In this document: positions 28,501 to 38,300 of the stretch, in pieces | Layout: each line of letters starts with the position of its first letter | Numbering within the stretch: the first letter of the stretch is position 1 | DNA from: Zeugodacus cucurbitae | Lineage: Eukaryota > Arthropoda > Insecta > Diptera > Tephritidae | Length of the DNA stretch: 64,000 bases | NCBI RefSeq assembly: GCF_028554725.1 | Contig: NC_071669.1 | Span: forward strand, 31,238,001 to 31,302,000 | Direction of reading: 5' to 3' | The notes under the pieces: generated by a model | What the model saw: the letters and a program-made list of their open reading frames with translations, nothing else | Database searches by the model: none | Told to the model about the DNA's origin: nothing | Made by a program: the position numbers and the translations under genes

Positions 28501-30835
28501 CAAATCTGATAAAAATACAAAATCAATGATTATGAATAAATGTTATTTATGTTTCTATTTGTGGATAAACAACTTGCCAGAAAAAGAACTTTGATCTTAG
28601 TTCTAATAAAATACAAAATAAATGATTGTGAATAAATATTCTTTATGTTTTTATTTGTCGATATTCAACTTACATGAAAATGAACTTTGATCATAAATCT
28701 GATAAAAAACAAAATAAATTATTATGAATAAATATTCTTTATGTTTTTATTTGTCGATATTCAACTTGCAGGAAAGTGAACTTTGATCATAAATCTGAGA
28801 AAACTCAAAATAAATGATTATCAATAAATGTTCTTTATGTTTCTATTTGTCGATAACCAACTTGCAAGAAAGTGGACTTTAATCTTAGATATGATAGAAT
28901 ACAAAATAAATGATAATGAATAAATATTCTTTATGCTTTTATTTGTCGATATTCAACTTGTAAGAAAGTGAACTTTAATCTTAAATATGATAAAATACAA
29001 AATAAATGATTTTAAATAAATGTTGTTTATGTTTTTATTTGTCGATAAACAACTTGCAAGAAAGTGAGCTTTGATCTTAAATCTGATAAAATACAAAATA
29101 AATTATTATGAATAAATATTCTTTATGTTTTTATTTGTCGATATTCAACTTGCAAGAATGTGAACTTTGATCTTAAATCTGATAAAAATACAAAATAAAT
29201 GATTATGAATAAATATTATTTATGTTTTTATTTGCCGATTAACAACTTACATGAAAATGCAACTTTGATCATAAATCTGAGAAAACTCAAAATAAATGAT
29301 TATCAATAAATGTTCTTTATGTTTCTATTCGTCGATAAACAACTTGCAAGAAAGTGAACTTTAATCTTAGATGTGATAGAATACAAAATCAATGATTATG
29401 AATAAATGTTATTTATGTTTCTATTTGTCGATAAACAACTTGCAAGAAAGTGAACTTTGATCTTAGTTCTGATAAAATACAAAATAAATGATTATGAATA
29501 AATATTCTTTATGTTTTTATTTGTCGATATTCAACTTACATGAACATCAACTTTGATCATAAATCTGATAAAAAACAAAATCAATTATTATGAATAAATA
29601 TTCTTTATGTACTTATTTGTCGATATTCAACTTGCAGGAAAGTGAACTTTGATCAAAAATCTGAGAAAACTCAAAAAAAATGATTATCAATAAATGTTCT
29701 TTATGTTTCTATTTGTCGATAAACAACTTGCAAGAAAGTGAACTTTAATCTTAGATATGATAGAATACAAAATAAATGATTATGAATAAATATTCTTTAT
29801 GCTTTTATTTGTCGATATTCAACTTGCAAGAAAGTGAACTTTGATCTTAAATATGATAAAATACAAAATAAATGATTTTGAATAAATGTTATTTATGTTT
29901 TTACTTGTCGATAAACAACTTGCAAGAAAGTGAACTTTAATCTTAAATCTGATAAAATACAAAATAAATGATTATGAATATATGTTCTTTATGTTTCTAT
30001 ATGTCGATAAATAACTTGCAAGAAAGTGAACTTTGATCTTAGATCTGATAGAATACAAAATAAATAATTATGAATATATGTTCTTTATGTTTCTATATGT
30101 CGATAAACAACTTACATGAAAGTGAACTTTGATCATAAATCTGATAAAAATACAAAATCAATGATCATGATGAAATGTTATTTATGTTTCTATTTGTCGA
30201 TAAACAACTTGCAAGAAAGTGAACTTTGATCTTAGTTCTTATAAAATACAAAATAATTGATTATGAATAAATATTTTTATGTTTTTATTTGACTACATTC
30301 AACTTGCAAGAAAGTGAACTTTGATCTTAAATCTGATAAAAAAACAAAATAAATTATTATGAATAAACATTCTTTATGTTTTTATTTGTCGATATTCAAC
30401 TTGCAGGAAAGTGAACTTTGATCATAAATCTGAGAAAACTCAAAATAAATGATTATCAATAAATGTTCTTTATGTTTCTATTTGTCGATAAACAACTTGC
30501 AAGAAAGTGGACTTTAATCTTAGATATGATAGAATACAAAATAAATGATAATGAATAAATATTCTTTATGCTTTTATTTGTCGATATTCAACTTGTAAGA
30601 AAGTGAACTTTAATCTTAAATATGATAAAATACAAAATAAATGATTTTAAATAAATGTTGTTTATGTTTTTATTTGTCGATAAACAACTTGCAAGAAAGT
30701 GAGCTTTGATCTTAAATCTGATAAAATACAAAATAAATTATTATGAATAAATATTCTTTATGTTTTTATTTGTCGATATTCAACTTGCAAGAATGTGAAC
30801 TTTGATCTTAAATCTGATAAAAATACAAAATAAAT
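22556..30835. repeat. Tandem pair of 4,138 bp units (~43 monomers)
   Basis: Unit 1 about 22,556-26,697, unit 2 about 26,698-30,835. The ATCATGATGAAACG marker is at 22,561 and 26,699; the CTTGCCAGAAAAAG marker at 24,431 and 28,569; a TTCTTATAAAATAC variant at 26,101 and 30,239. All give exactly 4,138. The joint is at about 26,690-26,700, where an ATAAATGATTATG context switches to ATAAATGATCATG. Only scattered substitutions were seen between units (for example TCGATAAAC vs GGATAAAC near 28,563), so the duplication is recent or recently homogenised. Confidence 0.88.
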
Positions 30836-31520
30836 GATTATGAATAAATATTATTTATGTTTTTATTTGCCGATTAACAACTTACATGAAAATGCAACTT
30901 TGATCATAAATCTGAGAAAACTCAAAATAAATGATTATCAATAAATGTTCTTTATGTTTCTATTCGTCGATAAACAACTTGCAAGAAAGTGAACTTTAAT
31001 CTTAGATGTGATAGAATACAAAATCAATGATTATGAATAAATGTTATTTATGTTTCTATTTGTCGATAAACAACTTGCAAGAAAGTGAACTTTGATCTTA
31101 GTTCTGATAAAATACAAAATAAATGATTATGAATAAATATTCTTTATGTTTTTATTTGTCGATATTCAACTTACATGAACATCAACTTTGATCATAAATC
31201 TGATAAAAAACAAAATCAATTATTATGAATAAATATTCTTTATGTACTTATTTGTCGATATTCAACTTGCAGGAAAGTGAACTTTGATCAAAAATCTGAG
31301 AAAACTCAAAATAAATGATTATCAATAAATGTTCTTTATGTTTCTATTTGTCGATAAACAACTTGCAAGAAAGTGAACTTTAATCTTAGATATGATAGAA
31401 TACAAAATAAATGATTATGAATAAATATTCTTTATGCTTTTATTTGTCGATATTCAACTTGCAAGAAAGTGAACTTTGATCTTAAATATGATAAAATACA
31501 AAATAAATGATTTTGAATAA
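28735..31520. repeat. 1,635 bp (17-monomer) internal repeat
   Basis: The segment from about 28,735 to 29,885 recurs at about 30,370 to 31,520 at offset 1,635: the CCGATTAAC monomer at 29,236 matches 30,871, and the ACATGAACATCAAC monomer at 29,526 matches 31,161. The same spacing links 24,595 with about 26,229 inside the 4,138 bp unit, so the 17-mer is nested in the larger period. Confidence 0.75.
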
Positions 31521-32774
31521 ATGTTATTTATGTTTTTACTTGTCGATAAACAACTTGCAAGAAAGTGAGCTTTGATCTTAAATCTGATAAAATACAAAAT
31601 AAATGATTTTAAATAAATGTTATTTATGTTTTTATATGTCGATAAACAACTTGCAAGAAAGTGAGCTTTGATCTTAAATGTGATAAAATACAAAATAAAT
31701 TATTATGAATAAATATTTTTATGTTTTTATTTGACTATATTCAACTTGAAGGAAAGTGAACTTTGATCAAAAATCTGAGAAAACTCAAAATAAATGATTA
31801 TCAATAAATGTTCTTTATGTTTCTATTTGTCGATAAACAACTTGCAAGAAAATGAACTTTAATCTTAGATATGATAGAATACAAAATAAATGATTATGAA
31901 TAAATATTCTTTATGCTTTTATTTGTCGATATTCAACTTGCAAGAAAGTGAACTTTAATCTTAAATATGATAAAATACAAAATAAATGATTTTGAATAAA
32001 TGTTATTTATGTTTTTACTTGTCGATAAACAACTTGCAAGAAAGTGAACTTTAATCTTAAATCTGATAAAATACAAAATAAATGATTATGAATATTTGTT
32101 CTTTATGTTTCTATATGTCGATAAATAACTTGCAAGAAAGTGAACTTTGATCTTAGATCTGATAGAATACAAACTAAATGATAATGAATAAATATTCTTT
32201 ATGCTTTTATTTGTCGATATTCAACTTGTAAGAAAGTGAACTTTAATCTTAAATATGATAAAATACAAAATAAATGATTTTGAATAAATGTTGTTTATGT
32301 TTTTATTTGTCGATAAACAACTTGCAAGAAAGTGAGCTTTGATCTTAAATCTGATAAAATACAAAATAAATTATTATGAATAAATATTCTTTATGTTTTT
32401 ATTTGTCGATATTCAACTTGCAAGAATGTGAACTTTGATCTTAAATCTGATAAAAATACAAAATAAATGATTATGAATAAATATTATTTATGTTTTTATT
32501 TGCCGATTAACAACTTACATGAATGTGAACTTTGATCATAAATCAGAGAAAACTCAAAATAAATGATTATCAATAAATGTTCTTTATGTTTCTATTTGTC
32601 GATAAACAACTTGCAAGAAAGTGAACTTTAATCTTAGATATGATAGAATACAAAATCAATGATTATGAATAAATGTTATTTATGTTTTTATTTGTCGATA
32701 AACAACTTGCAAGAAAGTGAGCTTTGATCTTAAATCTGATAAAATACAAAATAAATGATTTTGAATAAATGTTA

Positions 32775-32801
32775 CTAGTAATAACCCCCGATATTCGGGG
32801 G
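32775..32801 (-). other. Helitron 3' end: hairpin plus CTAG
   Basis: The plus strand reads CTAG (32,775-32,778), TAATAA, then a palindrome at 32,785-32,801 with 7-bp arms CCCCCGA/TCGGGGG around a 3-nt loop. On the element's strand the hairpin ends 10 nt before the cut site, the standard Helitron spacing. In this family the structure helps mark the end of strand transfer. It is the most G+C-rich short segment near the junction. Confidence 0.95.
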
Positions 32802-32858
32802 ACTCCGTTATTTAAAATGAAAAAAGTAAACAATTTTTTTTTTTTATAAAAACTCAAT
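32802..32858 (-). other. Helitron 3' non-coding segment
   Basis: Short spacer between the helicase stop codon and the terminal hairpin. It includes a 12-nt T-run on the plus strand (32,834-32,845, an A-run in the transcript sense). No gene. Confidence 0.7.
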
Positions 32859-33160
32859 TTATTCAAGTACTTCATGGAAAACTACATTCGTAGTGGTTTT
32901 ATTTTGGTCGTAAGTCTTAACTTTGATATCTTGAGAAGATCGTACTCGACTCAATGCGACATACAGCTGGCCATGCGTAAAACAATCCTCCTTGAGGAAA
33001 ACACCAACTCTTGCTAGAGTCTGCCCTTGAGATTTGTTTATTGTTATTGCGAATGCTACAATTATTGGAAATTGGCGACGCTTTAAAATAAAAGGAAGTG
33101 TTGATTCGCTGGGCTGTAAATTTATACGGGGCAATAAAATTTGTTTCCCTTGACCATAGC
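32859..33160 (-). pseudogene. Helitron RepHel, C-terminal helicase tail
   Basis: The last ~100 codons of a Pif1-like SF1 helicase domain, stop codon at 32,859-32,861. Visible family blocks are GKQILLPRI, a FAITINKSQGQTL motif (helicase motif V region) and FTHGQLYVALSRVR (motif VI with its arginines), then the usual short tail ending in FHEVLE. Walker A and B and motifs Ia-IV are missing. The open frame continues upstream to about 33,227, but the part before GQGKQ is an out-of-frame reading of the Rep-domain remnant, so there is no native start. This tail follows the N-terminal fragment directly, so an internal deletion joined them. I estimate several hundred to about a thousand residues are lost relative to full-length insect RepHel. 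Not expected to be functional. Confidence 0.92.
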
Positions 33161-34227
33161 CATAGCATCTTGGTAATGCATGTTCATATTTCGAGGGGAG
33201 CCAACAAAACTTTTGAAGGAAGTACAACTATACGACCAGGACGAACACTTTCCATATTTGCACCACGCATTAAGTAGTCATGCAAACCAGCATATGTTTC
33301 AACACGTAGCTCTTTCTGATGAGTTCGCAGAAATGCCAGACGTGCTCCTTCAATTCTGACATATTGGTCAACTAAATACTGTTGCCAAAGTTTACCTGAC
33401 ACATGAAGCAAGCTGAAACCTTCTCTTATCGCCATACGGTAAGCAACAAACTGCAGTTGGGTTAATTTAAATCTACATTCCGTTCGATGACCCTGTTCAT
33501 GCAGAAGAGTTTCATCATATCCTGACTCGCCATAAGGAAACAAAAGCGGATATACTAATGGATCACACAACCTATGTAGCGTTGAGACAAATAATAAATT
33601 CTGCATATCAGATTTCCGTGAAAATATTCGCAAATTTCGATTTCCAGGTGGTTCACCATCCTCTGTTGTGAAAACGGCCGCAATTTCTGAGCAGTTTGGC
33701 AAATTATAACGTCGATCAGCGCTGTTAAAAAGTAGCATGCTAATTCGGCGAGCATTGCGATTTTCTTCTCTGGCCCTCTGTTCCTCTTCGCGTTCAACCT
33801 GCGCCATATGCTTATACTCATTTGCCAAGGGGTTAATATTTGAAAGCATTTCGTGGATTTCTCTCAGCAAATATCTATCGCAGTTTGAATTATGTTGTGC
33901 CCTTATATCAGTTGCTTGATCCGTGTCAAGAATAAACAGCTGGGCGTAGGAGGATTCTGAAGGATGATCTGCATGCAATGGACCTACCCTATGATATATT
34001 GATCCATGTATTCGGAAGCAATATGGTCCGCGCCCTGTAGGCTCCGCAATTTTCGCTTCGAATGATGCAAAAGCAAACGAACTATTTAGCTGCCGAATAT
34101 TCTCCAAATAGTGTCCCCGCCAAGAGCTCAAATCATTTTCTAACACAGCTTTCAAAAACTCAGGTATACGTAATTCTTGAAGTTTAACTTTTCCGCCATG
34201 ACAACATGTCGTAAAGCCATTTCTTAC

Positions 34228-34316
34228 CTAGTAACAATTTCAACCAAATATTAAGACAATAATTATGTATGTATATACATACATTACGAATATAAAACAA
34301 TGAAAAGTATAGGTAC
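34228..34316 (-). other. Intron 2 of the RepHel gene (89 bp)
   Basis: Donor GAAAAG|GTACCT and acceptor TTGTTACTAG|GTAAGA, phase 0. Removal joins the CVHCKAKHF exon to NGFTTCCHGGKV, restoring the expected order of the Helitron N-terminal zinc cluster. Without splicing a TAG at the acceptor closes the frame. It contains a 20-bp perfect palindrome at 34,265-34,284. Confidence 0.75.
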
Positions 34317-34454
34317 CTTTTCACTTCTGAAATGTTTTGCTTTACAGTGTACACATATGTGAGTCAAACCCCCAAGCGAACTATACTCCGGAAGAACTAC
34401 GGAGTTTAGGGCAGCTTTGAAATAACTTGCCATAGATCCTGTATGACTACGGCT

Positions 34455-34518
34455 CTAATAAAAAAGGTCAATTCATATACATACATACATTAACAATTAA
34501 AAATTCTATAACATTCAC
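34455..34518 (-). other. Intron 1 of the RepHel gene (64 bp)
   Basis: Minus-strand donor GAAGAG|GTGAAT and acceptor TTTTTATTAG|AGCCGT, phase 0, 64 bp. It holds stops in frame and a CATACATACATACAT tract (plus strand, ~34,480). Splicing joins the basic start peptide to the cysteine-containing exon. The length suits small insect introns. Inferred, not supported by RNA. Confidence 0.65.
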
Positions 34519-34575
34519 CTCTTCTCTTCGACCTGTTAAACTCATTTTTCGTCTAATTCGCCTTTGGTTTGGCAT

Positions 34576-35329
34576 TTTATTTTTAATAATTAATCTGAAT
34601 CTGCACTGAAATTCGATGTAGTATGTATGTATTCGCTGGTAATAGCCGCCTTGACTTTTGGAAGAAAACTGAACTGACTCAAAGCTTACCTAACGCAATA
34701 ACACTTCTAATCAAAATAACGCCGACAACAATATTTCTGTTATATTTTTCACTTGCGTCTTCGCCCATATATATTTGTAAGTATTTATGTAGAGTATGAA
34801 TAAAACAAAGTAGAGTGCACATGTCAAAGCGCAGTGTTCCTTAGTTCGTACATACATATACGTACGAATATACAACATAGAAGAGAGCGCATGTCAAATC
34901 ATAGATAGCGCCTTAGCGCATGCATATGTATGTATGTCCCATATGTATGTACAATTCATACAACTACGCACTGCACATGCCAAAGCAAACATTCTCTTAG
35001 CATCTCTTATTGTCATTTTGCTACCGAGCAGGCAACATTGTTGTTGTTAGATTTCGCACTTGCGCCTTCGCGTATGTGGGTATGTATGTAACGAAAGCAA
35101 ATGACAGAAACATTTGTAATTATTCGTTCTCTTACATATATGCTCTTTTCTGTAGAAGCGCTGCTTATATTAGCTTAATGTAAAAATTGAAGAACTTTAA
35201 ACGCAAATATATCAAAAGTGGTTTAATGAATTTAAAATCTGTAAAATTTGTGCAAAGTTTCAGATCGCACACTTTAATTTGATGTATTATTTGTCTCTGT
35301 ACGTTTTGTAGATCTCTGGAAATAAGCGC
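34576..35329. other. Helitron 5' non-coding region with TATG/CATA tracts
   Basis: About 750 bp between the inferred start codon and the 5' terminus with no open frame of note. It carries TATGTATG/CATACATA runs (for example 34,621-34,630, 34,850-34,860, 34,925-34,950, 35,080-35,090). A divergent internal duplication is present: CACTTGCGTCTTCGC at 34,750 and CACTTGCGCCTTCGC at 35,057. A GCRCATGYCAAA motif occurs near 34,817, 34,887 and 34,973. Promoter elements would be expected here, but none can be named with confidence. Confidence 0.7.
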
Positions 35330-35352
35330 CTTGTCTTAGAATAATATATAGA
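35330..35352 (-). other. Helitron 5' end (TC terminus)
   Basis: On the minus strand the element starts TCTATATATTATTCTAAG at 35,352 and continues into non-satellite sequence. The next plus-strand base (35,353) resumes the satellite as TTTATGTTTTTAC. The TCT(A)TA-rich start is common for Helitron 5' ends. The boundary is fixed to the base by comparison with the uninterrupted monomer at 31,515-31,545. Confidence 0.92.
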
Positions 35353-38300
35353 TTTATGTTTTTACTTGTCGATAAACAACTTGCAAGAAAGTGAGCTTTG
35401 ATCTTAAATCTGATAAAATACAAAATAAATGATTTTAAATAAATGTTATTTATGTTTTTATATGTCGATAAACAACTTGCAAGAAAGTGAGCTTTGATCT
35501 TAAATGTGATAAAATACAAAATAAATTATTATGAATAAATATTTTTATGTTTTTATTTGACTATATTCAACTTGAAGGAAAGTGAACTTTGATCAAAAAT
35601 CTGAGAAAACTCAAAATAAATGATTATCAATAAATGTTCTTTATGTTTCTATTTGTCGATAAACAACTTGCAAGAAAATGAACTTTAATCTTAGATATGA
35701 TAGAATACAAAATAAATGATTATGAATAAATATTCTTTATGCTTTTATTTGTCGATATTCAACTTGCAAGAAAGTGAACTTTAATCTTAAATATGATAAA
35801 ATACAAAATAAATGATTTTGAATAAATGTTATTTATGTTTTTACTTGTCGATAAACAACTTGCAAGAAAGTGAACTTTAATCTTAAATCTGATAAAATAC
35901 AAAATAAATGATTATGAATATTTGTTCTTTATGTTTCTATATGTCGATAAATAACTTGCAAGAAAGTGAACTTTGATCTTAGATCTGATAGAATACAAAC
36001 TAAATGATAATGAATAAATATTCTTTATGCTTTTATTTGTCGATATTCAACTTGTAAGAAAGTGAACTTTAATCTTAAATATGATAAAATACAAAATAAA
36101 TGATTTTGAATAAATGTTGTTTATGTTTTTATTTGTCGATAAACAACTTGCAAGAAAGTGAGCTTTGATCTTAAATCTGATAAAATACAAAATAAATTAT
36201 TATGAATAAATATTCTTTATGTTTTTATTTGTCGATATTCAACTTGCAAGAATGTGAACTTTGATCTTAAATCTGATAAAAATACAAAATAAATGATTAT
36301 GAATAAATATTATTTATGTTTTTATTTGCCGATTAACAACTTACATGAATGTGAACTTTGATCATAAATCAGAGAAAACTCAAAATAAATGATTATCAAT
36401 AAATGTTCTTTATGTTTCTATTTGTCGATAAACAACTTGCAAGAAAGTGAACTTTAATCTTAGATATGATAGAATACAAAATCAATGATTATGAATAAAT
36501 GTTATTTATGTTTTTATTTGTCGATAAACAACTTGCAAGAAAGTGAGCTTTGATCTTAAATCTGATAAAATACAAAATAAGTGATAATGAATTAATATTC
36601 TTTATGTTTTTATTTGTCGATATTCAACTTGCAAGAAAGTGAACTTTGATCTTAAATCTGATAAAAATACAAAATAAATTATTATGAATAAATATTCTTT
36701 ATGTTTTTATTTGTCGATATTCAACTTGCAAGAAAGTGAACTTGATCTTAAATCTGATAAAAATACAAAATCAATGATCATGATGAAATGTTATTTATGT
36801 TTCTATTTGTCGATAAACAACTTGCAAGAAAGTGAACTTTGATCTTAGTTCTGATAAAATACAAAATAAATGATTATGAATAAATATTTTTATGTTTTTA
36901 TTTGACTATATTCAACTTGCAGGAAAGTGAACTTTGATCAAAAATCTGAGAAAACTCAAAATAAATGATTATCAATAAATGTTCTTTATGTTTCTATTTG
37001 TCGATAAACAACTTGCAAGAAAATGAACTTTAATCTTAGATATGATAGAATACAAAATAAATGATTATGAATAAATATTCTTTATGCTTTTATTTGTCGA
37101 TATTCAACTTGCAAGAAAGTGAACTTTAATCTTAAATATGATAAAATACAAAATAAATGATTTTGAATAAATGTTATTTATGTTTTTACTTGTCGATAAA
37201 CAACTTGCAAGAAAGTGAACTTTAATCTTAAATCTGATAAAATACAAAATAAATGATTATGAATATATGTTCTTTATGTTTCTATATGTCGATAAATAAC
37301 TTGCAAGAAAGTGAACTTTGATCTTAGATCTGATAGAATACAAAATAAATGGTTATGAATATATGTTCTTTATGTTTCTATATGTCGATAAATAACTTGC
37401 AAGAAAGTGAACTTTTATCTTAAATCTGATAAAAATACAAAATAAATGATAATGAATAAATATTATTTATGTTTTTATTTGCCGATTAACAACTTACATG
37501 AAAGTGAACTTTGATCATAAATCTGATAAAATACAAAATAAATTATTATGAATAAATATTCTTTATGTTTTTATTTGTCGATATTCAACTTGCAAGAAAG
37601 TGAACTTTGATCTTAAATCTGATAAAAATAAAAAATAAATGATTATGAATAAATATTATTTATGTTTTCATTTGTCGATAAACAACTTGCAAGAAAGTGA
37701 GCTTTGATCTTAAATCTGATAAAATACAAAATAAATTATTATGAATAAATATTCTTTATGTTTTTATTTGTCGATATTCAACTTGCAAGAATGTGAACTT
37801 TGATCTTAAATCTGATAAAAATACAAAATAAATGATTATGAATAAATATTATTTATGTTTTTATTTGCCGATTAACAACTTACATGAATGTGAACTTTGA
37901 TCATAAATCAGAGAAAACTCAAAATAAATGATTATCAATAAATGTTCTTTATGTTTCTATTTGTCGATAAACAACTTGCAAGAAAGTGAACTTTAATCTT
38001 AGATATGATAGAATACAAAATCAATGATTATGAATAAATGTTATTTATGTTTTTATTTGTCGATAAACAACTTGCAAGAAAGTGAGCTTTGATCTTAAAT
38101 CTGATAAAATACAAAATAAGTGATAATGAATTAATATTCTTTATGTTTTTATTTGTCGATATTCAACTTGCAAGAAAGTGAACTTTGATCTTAAATCTGA
38201 TAAAAATACAAAATAAATTATTATGAATAAATATTCTTTATGTTTTTATTTGTCGATATTCAACTTGCAAGAAAGTGAACTTTGATCTTAAATCTGATAA

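Larger units (their letters stand above)
1..32774. repeat. 96-bp satellite array, left arm
   Basis: Head-to-tail tandem array of ~96 bp monomers with no other sequence in it. Each monomer holds a TTTATTTGTCGAT block, a CTTGCAAG-like palindrome, an AAAGTGAACTTT dyad, a TCTGATAAAATAC block and a T/A-rich ATGATTATGAATAAAT block. Monomer starts near positions 4, 101, 197, 293 and 389 give the period directly. Several monomer types can be told apart: GATAAAC, GATATTC, CCGATTAAC with CTTACATG, GACTATATTC, GATAAATAAC after GAATATATG, CGACTTGCAAGAAGG, and CAATTTGCCAG. They are ordered into higher-order repeats described in separate entries. No gene is visible. The long minus-strand open frames contain no ATG and exist because 96 is a multiple of three. 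Function is unknown; a structural heterochromatin role is inference. Confidence 0.98.
33148..34575 (-). pseudogene. Helitron RepHel replicase/helicase, N-terminal part, three exons, broken
   Basis: RepHel proteins cut and transfer one DNA strand (HUH/two-tyrosine Rep) and unwind DNA (Pif1-like helicase). The ATG at 34,575 gives exon 1 (34,519-34,575; 19 residues, basic MPNQRRIRRK). Exon 2 is 34,317-34,454 (46 codons); exon 3 starts at 34,227. Joined in phase 0 they give a CxxCxxxH cluster (C53, C56, H60) and CCHGGKV (C73-H75), typical of the Helitron N-terminal region. GRGPYCFRIHG lies at ~130-140 and YPLLFPYGE at ~291-299. The start of the Helitron-like N domain follows at ~316-404 (LQFVAYRMAIREG, LWQQYLVDQYVRIEG). 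The frame then breaks in a four-A run (33,211-33,214, minus strand) and stops at 33,184. In the neighbouring frame the family sequence resumes as SFVGSPRNM and YQDAMAMV to about 33,150, then ends abruptly. The catalytic HUH and tyrosine motifs are absent. The open frame crosses 34,155 without a Met there (TTG). Family identity is firm; the exon model is inference from splice signals and conserved residues. Confidence 0.88.
32775..35352 (-). mobile_element. Helitron rolling-circle transposon, internally deleted, ends intact
   Basis: Complete element of 2,578 bp on the minus strand. Its 5' end at 35,352 begins TCTATATATTA, matching the TC start of Helitrons. Its 3' end at 32,775 is CTAG, the CTRR signature, with a GC-rich hairpin 6 nt inside it. 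The host bases are A at 32,774 and T at 35,353 on the plus strand, the AT target typical of Helitrons, with no target-site duplication. Joining the flanks recreates an intact satellite monomer. Inside is a remnant three-exon RepHel gene (N-terminal part and helicase tail) and about 780 bp of 5' non-coding DNA with TATG/CATA tracts. With the Rep nuclease core gone it is non-autonomous, but trans-mobilisation is conceivable. A terminal-inverted-repeat DNA transposon is excluded by the ends. Confidence 0.95.
31526..36572. repeat. 1,249 bp duplication flanking the Helitron
   Basis: Satellite at 31,526-32,745 is repeated at 35,353-36,572 (offset 3,827, which is 1,249 bp plus the 2,578 bp transposon). 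Both copies share GAATATTTG where other zones have GAATATATG (about 32,094 and 35,917), showing a close relationship. Left of 31,526 the two contexts stay alike for only about 30-40 bp, and right of about 32,747/36,575 they diverge, placing the old joint at about 32,725-32,747, just before the insertion site. Confidence 0.82.

Noticed and set aside
22556..30835. Treating the exact duplications as proven biology
   Set aside because: Not rejected outright, but assembly error in such arrays cannot be excluded from sequence alone, so claims are limited to what the given sequence shows.
32785..32801. Hairpin followed by T-rich sequence as a bacterial rho-independent terminator
   Set aside because: Its position 10 nt from CTAG at the transposon end and the eukaryotic context identify it as the Helitron 3' hairpin.
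32663..32875. 70-codon minus-strand frame running from the Helitron end into satellite
   Set aside because: It crosses the transposon boundary, overlaps the helicase stop in another frame and is made of satellite-type residues.
32917..33168. 83-codon minus-strand frame
   Set aside because: Shadow of the helicase tail, whose frame has clear motif V and VI similarity.
33161..33227. Upstream end of the 122-codon helicase frame as a true protein start
   Set aside because: It begins at TTG and reads the Rep-domain remnant out of frame; family similarity only starts at about GKQILLPRI.
33555..33821. 88-codon minus-strand frame
   Set aside because: Shadow of the RepHel N-terminal exon 3 frame.
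33737..33919. 60-codon plus-strand frame
   Set aside because: Antisense to the RepHel exon, no independent support.
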